From positions 1 to 5,088 of the forward strand of contig CABRIC010000079.1 in the NCBI GenBank assembly GCA_902470905.1: DNA of 5,088 nucleotides, written 5' to 3'. The notes under the pieces are model-generated. The model made no database searches and was not told the origin of the DNA. It saw only the letters and a program-made list of their open reading frames with translations. This DNA is from an uncultured Collinsella sp. Its GTDB lineage: Bacteria > Actinomycetota > Coriobacteriia > Coriobacteriales > Coriobacteriaceae. Within the stretch, counting starts at the first letter, position 1; each line of letters starts with the position of its first letter. The translations under genes were made by a program, and so were the position numbers. Of this stretch, positions 1 to 5,088 are shown in pieces.

Positions 1-52
1 CGAGATCTACACAAGGAGTATCGTCGGCAGGTCAGATGTGTATAAGAGACAG
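1..52 (+). other. Untrimmed Nextera i5 (P5-side) adapter, artefact
   Basis: Synthetic library sequence, not genome. In order: the last 12 bases of the Illumina P5 oligo (1-12), an 8-base index AAGGAGTA (13-20, which I recall as the S507 i5 index), the Nextera read-1 linker (21-33), and the 19-base Tn5 mosaic end AGATGTGTATAAGAGACAG (34-52). The linker reads TCGTCGGCAGGTC, one C short of the standard TCGTCGGCAGCGTC, probably a read or assembly error. Genome begins at 53, two bases before the aroC stop codon. Any frame running through this stretch gives a false peptide such as MCIRD. Confidence 0.98.
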
Positions 53-54
53 GG

Positions 55-1152
55 TTAGCGCTGGGCGGCGTCCTCGAGGAGGGCGTCCCAGATGGCGAGC
101 GCCGCGGCTGCTTCGGCTACGGGGACGGCTCGGGGGACGATGCAGGGATCGTGGCGGCCGTGGACCGAGAGCTCGGCATTTTCCATGGCGTCCATGTCCA
201 CGGTCTGCTGCTCACGACCGATGGAGGGCGTCGGCTTCACGGCCATACGCCACATGACGGGTGCGCCGGTGGAGATGCCGCCCAGGATGCCGCCGGCGTT
301 GTTGGACTCGACCGCAATCTCGCCGGTCTCGGCATCTACGCGGTACGGATCGTTGTTCTCGCTGCCGCGCATAGCGGCCACGGCAAAGCCCATGCCAAAC
401 TCCACACCTTTAACGGCGGGAATGCCAAACGCGATTTGTGCGATGCGGTTCTCGATGCCGTCGAACATGGGGTCGCCGATGCCCGCGGGAAGCCCGTAGA
501 TGCCGCACTCCACGATGCCACCGATGCTGTCGAGCTCGTCGCGTGCGGCCAGAATCTCCTCGCGCATGCGACCGGCAGCTGCGGCGTCAATGCAGGGCAG
601 GTCGTTTGTAAGGGTCGCCTTGCGGTCGGCCTCGCGATAGACCATGTCGTCCATGGGCAGGTCGGAGATACCGCCGATTTGCGCGACGTGCGCCATGACC
701 TTGATGCCACGGGCCTCGAGCGCCTGCAGCGCGATGCCGCCGGCGATGCATAGGGGGGCCGTCAGACGACCGGAGAAGTGTCCGCCGCCGGCGACGTCGT
801 GCATGTTGTGGTACTTCACGCGCGCCGGAAAGTCTGCGTGCCCGGGGCGGGGCTTGCGGCGCAGCTCGGAATAGTCCTTGGAGCGCGTGTTGGTGTTCTC
901 GATGATCGCTGCGATGGGTGCGCCGGTGGTGTGCCCATCGACCACACCGGCAATGATATGCGCGGCGTCGGCCTCACGGCGCTTGGTTGCGGTCTCGTCG
1001 CGACCGGGGGCGCGACGGTCCAAAAAGGCCTGCAGCTGCTCCTGGTCAACGGCGATACCAGCGGGAATGCCGTCGAGTGAGCAGCCGATAGCAGGGGAGT
1101 GCGACTGGCCAAAGATGCTCAGATGCAAAACGTTGCCAAAGGTCGAGGACAT
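55..1152 (-). CDS. aroC: Chorismate synthase
   Basis: Makes chorismate from 5-enolpyruvylshikimate-3-phosphate by 1,4-anti elimination of phosphate, the last step of the shared aromatic pathway; the family is cytosolic and uses reduced FMN. The product is 365 aa, close to the usual ~360. Family landmarks seen: GQSHSPAIG (15-23, with the conserved His at 18), RPGHADFP (102-109, His105), GGGHFSGR (122-129), RGSENNDPY (262-270), NNAGGILGGISTGAPV (284-299) and RHDPCIVPRAVPVAEA (333-348). The ATG at 1152 is preferred because AGGAGG lies 6 nt upstream and the protein then starts MSSTFGN, typical of the family; a frame extending to 1203 would run into aroA and adds a 17-residue tail unlike the family. 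It starts 1 nt after the aroA stop. The TAA stop (57-55) lies wholly in genomic DNA, two bases from the adapter, so the C-terminus looks real and complete. The first signature carries Gln16 and Ser19 where many homologues have Glu and Gly. Confidence 0.97.
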   Translation of the reverse strand: MSSTFGNVLHLSIFGQSHSPAIGCSLDGIPAGIAVDQEQLQAFLDRRAPGRDETATKRREADAAHIIAGVVDGHTTGAPIAAIIENTNTRSKDYSELRRKPRPGHADFPARVKYHNMHDVAGGGHFSGRLTAPLCIAGGIALQALEARGIKVMAHVAQIGGISDLPMDDMVYREADRKATLTNDLPCIDAAAAGRMREEILAARDELDSIGGIVECGIYGLPAGIGDPMFDGIENRIAQIAFGIPAVKGVEFGMGFAVAAMRGSENNDPYRVDAETGEIAVESNNAGGILGGISTGAPVMWRMAVKPTPSIGREQQTVDMDAMENAELSVHGRHDPCIVPRAVPVAEAAAALAIWDALLEDAAQR

Positions 1153-1153
1153 G

Positions 1154-2473
1154 CTATTCCTCCTCGAGCGTGACCTTGCCGCCCAGCAGGCGGTAGTGGT
1201 CAAAGAAATCGGGATAGGACTTGTTGACGGCCTCGGCGCCGTGGATCACGACATCGCCGGTAGCACGGCTCGCGGCGATGGCGGCCATCATGGCGATGCG
1301 GTGGTCGTTGTGCGAATCGACCTCGCCGCCGGTAAAGGCGTCGACACCCTTGATGATGAGGTCGTCACCGGCAATGCGTACCTGCGCCCCCAGTGCGGTG
1401 AGCTCGCGGGTGGTAGTGGCCAGACGGTCGGATTCCTTGATGCGCAGGCGGGCGCAATCGCGGATAAACGTGCGGCCTTGCGCCAGCGATGCCACGGCCG
1501 AGATTACGGGCACCAAGTCGGGGATGTCGTGCGCGCTCATCTCAAAGCCGGCGAGCTTGTCGGACTGCACGGTGGCGGCGTTAGTGGAGCGCACGATGCG
1601 AGCGCCAAAGCGCGAAAGCGCGGCGAGCACGTTGCGGTCGCCCTGCGCGGAGCTGAGCGACACACCCTCGACGGTGATGGGGTCGGAGCCGATGGCGCCG
1701 GCACACAGCCAAAAGGCGGCGTTGGACCAGTCGCCTTCGACGGCCACGCTGCCAGGCGTGCGGTAGGAGCCGCTGTTCACGCGGAAGTTCGTGACCTCGG
1801 GCTGGCCGTCCTTGGCCGGAATACGCTCGACGTTGACCTCGACTCCGAAGGCCTTCATGGCCTGGATGGTTAGGTTGATATAGGGGCGGCTCTCGATAAG
1901 GCCGGTCACCTGCACGCAGGAGGGCTGGGCCAGAAGTGGGGCTGCCAGCAGCAGACCGGAGATGTACTGCGAGCTCACGTTACCCGGCAGGATAAAGGTG
2001 CCCGGGCGCATGCGGCCGCTTGTCTTGAGCGGAAAACCGCCCAGGCCCTGCAGGTCGCAGCCGGCGGCTATGATTTCGTCGGAGAGCGGGGAGAGGGGGC
2101 GTGCGCCCAGACGGCCCTGTCCCACAAAGGTCGCCTCTGCCCCCAGCGCGCAGGCGACGGGCAGCATAAAGCGGAGCGTGGAGCCGCTCTCGCCGCAGTC
2201 GAGCGTGCCGCCGGCAAGTGCCTTGAGCAGACCAAACTCAATACTCTTCATGGTGGGATGGACCTGGAAGCCGTCCTCGACGGTCTCGATGCGGGCGCCC
2301 AGGGCCGTGAGGCAGCGTACCGTGGCTTCGATATCGGCGCAGGTGGTGTTGCAAGTGACGTGCGTCTCGCCGTTGGCGAGTGCGGCGCAGATGATGAGGC
2401 GGTGCGCCATCGACTTGGACGCGATGGCAGGAACGGTGCCCTTGAGCGGGGAGGGGGTGATGCGGGCTAGCAT
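1154..2473 (-). CDS. aroA: 3-phosphoshikimate 1-carboxyvinyltransferase (EPSP synthase)
   Basis: Transfers the enolpyruvyl group of PEP to shikimate-3-phosphate, the sixth step of the shikimate pathway and the target of glyphosate. The product is 439 aa, slightly above E. coli AroA (427). Conserved residues are all visible: SKSMAHR (19-25, Lys20, Ser21, Arg25), GESGSTLRF (94-102, PEP/glyphosate loop), VSSQY (166-170), IPDL (317-320, Asp319 matching the catalytic Asp of E. coli AroA), LRIKESDR (343-350, Glu347, Arg350), NDHRIAM (389-395, Arg392) and NKSYPDF (417-423, Lys418). These support an active enzyme. The ATG overlaps the aroB stop in ATGCTAG, so the two share 7 nt. A Shine-Dalgarno AAGGGAG sits 10 nt upstream, inside aroB. 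The last codons (Glu-Glu-Glu-stop) supply the ribosome binding site of aroC. The glyphosate loop differs from E. coli at the Thr97 (Ser98 here), Ala98 (Thr99) and Pro101 (Phe102) positions. Confidence 0.97.
   Translation of the reverse strand: MLARITPSPLKGTVPAIASKSMAHRLIICAALANGETHVTCNTTCADIEATVRCLTALGARIETVEDGFQVHPTMKSIEFGLLKALAGGTLDCGESGSTLRFMLPVACALGAEATFVGQGRLGARPLSPLSDEIIAAGCDLQGLGGFPLKTSGRMRPGTFILPGNVSSQYISGLLLAAPLLAQPSCVQVTGLIESRPYINLTIQAMKAFGVEVNVERIPAKDGQPEVTNFRVNSGSYRTPGSVAVEGDWSNAAFWLCAGAIGSDPITVEGVSLSSAQGDRNVLAALSRFGARIVRSTNAATVQSDKLAGFEMSAHDIPDLVPVISAVASLAQGRTFIRDCARLRIKESDRLATTTRELTALGAQVRIAGDDLIIKGVDAFTGGEVDSHNDHRIAMMAAIAASRATGDVVIHGAEAVNKSYPDFFDHYRLLGGKVTLEEE
1159..1164 (-). 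promoter_or_regulatory. Ribosome binding site of aroC
   Basis: AGGAGG on the minus strand, 6 nt before the ATG at 1152. It is a near-perfect Shine-Dalgarno and lies inside the last codons of aroA (Glu-Glu-Glu-stop), so it decides the aroC start against the longer open frame and places aroC translation right behind aroA termination. Confidence 0.9.
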
Positions 2474-3573
2474 GCTAATGCGTCTCCCTTCTGGCCGAGG
2501 CCCTCGGCAATTAATTCATGGAAGGTTGAAAGCGGCGTGCGGTCGATGCTGCAGCGGCCAATGCCGTGCGGAATCACCAGATCGATGGTGTCGCCGGCGC
2601 GTTTTTTGTCGTGCAGCGCCTCGGCAAAGATGGCGTCGGCGGATAGCTCGCAGCGGGTCTTGAGGCCATGACGGGCGCAGAGCTCTTCGATGCGCGCGGG
2701 CAGTGCAGCGTCACAAACGCCATGCAGGGCTGCGGCACGCGTGATGATGCCCATGCCAATCGACACGCAGCTGCCGTGTCCCAGCTCAAAGTGCTCGCAG
2801 GCTTCGACGGCATGTCCGGCGCTGTGCCCAAAGTTGAGAAGCTTGCGCTGGTTGGTCTCGCGCTCGTCGGCAACGACCACGGCGCGCTTAATGTCGATGT
2901 TACGGGCGATGATGAGCGCCACACGGGCCACGTCCCGGTTAAGCAGCTCCAGCGTGAGCGGGGTTTTCTCCAGTTCGGCGAAAAGCTCCGGATCGGCAAT
3001 CACGGCGTGCTTGACGACCTCGCCGCAGCCGTCGGCGAACTGCTCGGGCGTGAGGGTGGCCAGGCACCCTACGTCGGCGATAACCACGCTCGGCTGCCAA
3101 AAGGCTCCGGCGAGATTTTTGCCGGCGGGCAGGTCGATGGCCGTCTTGCCGCCCACCGACGAGTCCACCATGGCGAGCAGACTCGTGGGGATCTGCACAA
3201 ACTTGCAGCCGCGCATGTAGGTGGCGGCCACAAAGCCGGCCACGTCGCCCACGACGCCGCCGCCGAGCGCCACGATCACGTCGGAGCGCGAAAGCTCATG
3301 CTCGGCAGCAAACTCCAAGATGTTGATGTAGGTCTCTGCGCGCTTGTGTACCTCGCCGGCCTCGAAGGTGTAGATGCTTACCTCGTAGCCTGACGCCTCC
3401 AGGCTCTGTTTGACAGGCATCTGGTAGAGCGGACCCACGTTGGTGTCCGTCACGATGACGGCGCGAGTGCCTCCGGCGGTGGCGCGAACGAGCGGTCCTG
3501 CCTGCTCCAGCAAGAAAGTGCCCACGTGGACCTGGTAGGGGCGTGCGGTGTCGATATCGATGGTAATCGCCAT
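2467..3573 (-). CDS. aroB: 3-dehydroquinate synthase
   Basis: Converts DAHP to 3-dehydroquinate, the second step of the shikimate pathway, using bound NAD+ and a divalent metal, in the cytosol. The product is 368 aa, the usual length. The N-terminal nucleotide-binding half has GGGVVGDVAGFVAATYMRG (104-122) and PTSLLAMVDSSVGGKT (129-144); GKNLAGAF (151-158) follows. Metal ligands expected from the family are present: Glu185 in DGCGEVVKHA, His250 in LNFGHSAGH and His266 in ELGHG. Nothing catalytic appears to be missing. The ATG at 3573 has an AAAGGA motif 9 nt upstream and gives the normal N-terminus. It lies 36 nt after tyrA, the widest gap in the cluster, and its end overlaps the aroA start by 7 nt, which suggests coupled translation. 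Supplied with DAHP by the enzyme at the right edge of the window. Confidence 0.97.
   Translation of the reverse strand: MAITIDIDTARPYQVHVGTFLLEQAGPLVRATAGGTRAVIVTDTNVGPLYQMPVKQSLEASGYEVSIYTFEAGEVHKRAETYINILEFAAEHELSRSDVIVALGGGVVGDVAGFVAATYMRGCKFVQIPTSLLAMVDSSVGGKTAIDLPAGKNLAGAFWQPSVVIADVGCLATLTPEQFADGCGEVVKHAVIADPELFAELEKTPLTLELLNRDVARVALIIARNIDIKRAVVVADERETNQRKLLNFGHSAGHAVEACEHFELGHGSCVSIGMGIITRAAALHGVCDAALPARIEELCARHGLKTRCELSADAIFAEALHDKKRAGDTIDLVIPHGIGRCSIDRTPLSTFHELIAEGLGQKGDALAC
2484..2490 (-). promoter_or_regulatory. Ribosome binding site of aroA
   Basis: AAGGGAG on the minus strand, 10 nt before the ATG at 2473 and inside the 3' end of aroB. The spacing is on the long side; combined with the ATGCTAG overlap it suggests that aroA translation depends partly on ribosomes finishing aroB. 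Confidence 0.7.
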
Positions 3574-3582
3574 AAGCTATGG

Positions 3583-3588
3583 TCCTTT
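3583..3588 (-). promoter_or_regulatory. Ribosome binding site of aroB
   Basis: AAAGGA on the minus strand, 9 nt before the ATG at 3573, within the 36-nt gap between tyrA and aroB (3574-3609). The gap has no clear promoter or terminator. The motif sits in a small possible hairpin, GGTC-GAAAG-GACC (3593-3581). Confidence 0.75.
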
Positions 3589-3609
3589 CGACCTGGCGTG
3601 ATGGATGGT

Positions 3610-4524
3610 CTAGTGGGCGCTCTCGTCGTCGAGCGCGCGCTTGATGCGGTCGCCCTCGGCAAGGAGATTCTCCAAATAGCGCTGATCGCGGTCCTTGAGC
3701 GCGTGGCTGTAGGCGCCGAGCGCATCGATCAGGTGGTCGATCTCGAAGGCAAGCGCGTCGGCGTCGTCAATCATGAGTTCGGACCACATCTGCGGGTTGA
3801 GGTGGGCCACGCGGGTGAGATCGCGGTAGCTACCGGCCGAAAAGCCGTGGTGGACCTGGGCGGTGGGGCTCTTTACGTAGGCGTTGGAGACAACGTGCGC
3901 GAGCTGGCTCGTAAAGGCGATCACGCGGTCATGCTCGGCGGCGGTGGTCACGCTGAACTTGCCAAACCCTAAGGGGCGCACCATTTCGCGCACCTGGCCT
4001 AAAAGCTCGAGCTTAAGGGCGTCGTCCACCGCGGGCGGTACGAGCACGAGCGGTGCGCCCTGGAACAGGTCGGCGCGGGAGTGCGCGTAGCCCGAGAACT
4101 GCGTGCCCGCCATGGGGTGTGCGCCCACAAAGTAAAAGCCGTGCTCTCGTGCGAGCTCAAAGGCCCGCTCACACACAATGCCCTTGACGCCCACGGTGTC
4201 GATCACCACAGGACCCATGATGGCTTCGGTGTCGGTGGCGTCGGCGAGCGCCTGGGCGTGGGCTTCGAGCCACTCGATGCATCCTTTAGGATAGCAGGCA
4301 AGGACGATGATGTCGCACTCGCCGAGCGTCTCGTCGTTGAGCTCGCCGGCAACGGTACCCATGCTGGCGGCCGTCATCACGTCATCGTCGGGGTCCCAAG
4401 CAAGCACGCGAACGCCCGCCTGCGCATAGCCGCGGGCAAAGCTGCCGCCGATGAGGCCCAGGCCTACGATGCCGGCGCACTTGGGGCCACCCTGGTTAAC
4501 GCGTGCGTTTCTCACCGTACCCAT
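3610..4524 (-). CDS. tyrA: Prephenate dehydrogenase
   Basis: Oxidative decarboxylation of prephenate to 4-hydroxyphenylpyruvate, the committed step to tyrosine (an arogenate preference cannot be excluded from sequence). 304 aa. The Rossmann motif GLGLIGG (21-27) is followed by Asp44 in LAWDPD at the end of the second strand, which favours NAD+ over NADP+. The catalytic-type His136 is in GAHPMAG; SQLAHVVS (206-213), GSYRDLTRVA (231-240) and NPQMW (243-247) are family landmarks of the helical C-terminal domain. The DxGS(x)K element reads DTVGVK (109-114), so a Gly replaces the Ser seen in many homologues. There is no fused chorismate mutase and, given the length, no C-terminal ACT domain, so no built-in tyrosine regulatory domain is seen. 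The ATG at 4524 has AGGAG 6 nt upstream and lies 3 nt after the DAHP synthase stop. About 15 residues precede the Rossmann strand, so a later start is possible but not needed. Confidence 0.95.
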   Translation of the reverse strand: MGTVRNARVNQGGPKCAGIVGLGLIGGSFARGYAQAGVRVLAWDPDDDVMTAASMGTVAGELNDETLGECDIIVLACYPKGCIEWLEAHAQALADATDTEAIMGPVVIDTVGVKGIVCERAFELAREHGFYFVGAHPMAGTQFSGYAHSRADLFQGAPLVLVPPAVDDALKLELLGQVREMVRPLGFGKFSVTTAAEHDRVIAFTSQLAHVVSNAYVKSPTAQVHHGFSAGSYRDLTRVAHLNPQMWSELMIDDADALAFEIDHLIDALGAYSHALKDRDQRYLENLLAEGDRIKRALDDESAH

Positions 4525-4527
4525 GGG

Positions 4528-5043
4528 CTACTCCTGAACGGTCTCTTGGCAGACGACCTCGCGGATGGCGCGGATGCGGCGCATGGTGTCGTCGAATTGG
4601 TCGGGGGTGAGGGCCTGGGCACCGTCGGACCAAGCGTGGCTCGGGTCGTCGTGGACCTCGATCTCCAGACCGTTGGCACCGCATGCCGTCGCGGCGAGCG
4701 CCATGGGCTCGACATAGCGGGTGTAGCCGGTGGCGTGGCTGGGGTCGGCGACGACGGGCAGGTGCGACAGGTGGTGCAGCACCGGCACGGCGTTGAGGTC
4801 GAAGGTGTTGCGGGTGCGGGTCTCGAAGGTGCGGATGCCGCGCTCGCACAGGATGACGTTGTCGTTGCCCTCGCTCATGATGTACTCGGCAGCCATGAGC
4901 AGCTCGTCGACGGTGCCGGACATGCCGCGCTTAAGCAGGACCGGGGTCTTGGTCTTGCCGACCTCCTTGAGCAGGGGGAAGTTCTGGGCGTTGCGAGCGC
5001 CAATCTGCATGACGTCAATCTTCTTGTCGAGGAAGACCTGTAC
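4528..5043 (-). CDS. aroF: DAHP synthase, C-terminal half (5' truncated by contig edge)
   Basis: 3-deoxy-7-phosphoheptulonate synthase condenses PEP and erythrose-4-phosphate, the entry step of the shikimate pathway. Only the last 171 codons are present; the single-domain or ACT-bearing Bacillus/Thermotoga-type enzymes (TIGR01361 style) are roughly 270-340 aa, so about half is missing. Visible motifs, counted from the first genomic codon: QIGARNAQNF (13-22), VLLKRGMSGT (35-44), NVILCERGIRTFE (62-74), DPSHATG (100-106), EIEVHDDP (127-134) and SDGAQALTP (139-147). His103, Glu129 and Asp140 match three of the four metal ligands known for this family; the fourth (a Cys) would lie in the lost half. 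The stop is TAG at 4530-4528. The reading frame stays open into the adapter, where it would add a false MYKRQ; Val (5043-5041) is the first genuine residue. Whether an N-terminal regulatory domain exists cannot be told. The symbol aroF follows common annotation of this family. Confidence 0.95.
   Translation of the reverse strand, partial: VQVFLDKKIDVMQIGARNAQNFPLLKEVGKTKTPVLLKRGMSGTVDELLMAAEYIMSEGNDNVILCERGIRTFETRTRNTFDLNAVPVLHHLSHLPVVADPSHATGYTRYVEPMALAATACGANGLEIEVHDDPSHAWSDGAQALTPDQFDDTMRRIRAIREVVCQETVQE
4531..4535 (-). promoter_or_regulatory. Ribosome binding site of tyrA
   Basis: AGGAG on the minus strand, 6 nt before the ATG at 4524 and just before the DAHP synthase TAG stop (4530-4528). 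It supports the chosen tyrA start and coupling to the upstream gene. Confidence 0.85.
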
Positions 5044-5088
5044 CTGTCTCTTATACACATCTGACGCTGCCGACGATACTCCTTGTGT
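5044..5088 (-). other. Untrimmed Nextera i5 adapter (inverted), artefact
   Basis: The reverse complement of the same adapter as at the left edge: Tn5 mosaic end CTGTCTCTTATACACATCT (5044-5062), the full 14-base linker GACGCTGCCGACGA (5063-5076), index TACTCCTT (5077-5084, complement of AAGGAGTA) and GTGT from the P5 oligo (5085-5088). The linker is intact here, unlike the left copy. This is what read-2 read-through gives when an insert is shorter than the read. Frames running through it yield false peptides (MYKRQ on the minus strand, SLIHI on the plus strand). Confidence 0.98.

Noticed and set aside
36..257. Small plus-strand frame starting MCIRDR
   Set aside because: The start codon and first residues are encoded by the mosaic end of the adapter; the rest is antisense of aroC.
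1153..1203. Extended aroC start at 1203 adding 17 residues
   Set aside because: The extension overlaps aroA, is unlike known AroC N-termini, and a strong AGGAGG sits 6 nt before the ATG at 1152.
878..1873. Long open frame of about 331 codons on the plus strand, opposite aroC and aroA
   Set aside because: Its protein is low-complexity, rich in Gly/Ala/Val/His/Asp, with no recognisable motif, and it lies wholly opposite two well-conserved genes; GC-rich codon use opens such antisense frames.
3574..3609. Possible internal promoter between tyrA and aroB
   Set aside because: Only 36 nt, with no convincing -35/-10 pair; a promoter inside the 3' end of tyrA cannot be excluded but nothing in the sequence supports it.
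4081..5064. Open frame of about 327 codons on the plus strand ending in the adapter
   Set aside because: Antisense of tyrA and DAHP synthase, with a compositionally biased protein and an end (SLIHI) encoded by adapter.
1..5088. Near-identical inverted repeats at both ends with Tn5 mosaic ends, resembling a composite transposon carrying aro genes
   Set aside because: The repeats contain Illumina index and P5 oligo sequence outside the mosaic ends and there is no transposase; this is library adapter, not a mobile element.

Overview
The window is a short metagenome- or isolate-style contig of about 5 kb. Its biological part (53-5043) is a piece of an aromatic amino acid (shikimate/chorismate) operon, and both ends (1-52 and 5044-5088) are Illumina Nextera library adapter that was not trimmed. 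All real genes lie on the minus strand, so transcription runs from right to left.

In transcription order: the C-terminal half of a DAHP synthase (5043-4528, 5' end cut off by the contig edge); tyrA, prephenate dehydrogenase (4524-3610); aroB, 3-dehydroquinate synthase (3573-2467); aroA, EPSP synthase (2473-1154); aroC, chorismate synthase (1152-55). The genes are tightly packed: gaps of 3, 36 and 1 nt and one 7-nt overlap. Each of the four complete genes has a recognisable Shine-Dalgarno sequence. No stretch over 40 nt lacks a gene apart from the adapters, and no promoter, terminator, RNA gene, mobile element or CRISPR array is visible.

Together the enzymes cover the first step (DAHP synthase), the second (AroB), the sixth (AroA) and the seventh (AroC) of the pathway to chorismate, plus the tyrosine-branch dehydrogenase that acts after chorismate mutase. 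AroD, AroE, AroK and the phenylalanine branch (pheA) are not in the window; some may lie beyond aroC, past the left edge.

The DNA is GC-rich with G/C-rich third codon positions, and the proteins resemble the versions common in Gram-positive gut anaerobes (TIGR01361-type DAHP synthase, AroA with CGESGSTLRF, AroC with GQSHS and GGGHFSGR). This suggests a high-GC gut anaerobe, with Coriobacteriia such as Collinsella as my best guess; this is inference from memory, not a search. I see no previously undescribed system here. The most important observation is the adapter contamination, which creates a false terminal inverted repeat and false chimeric protein ends.
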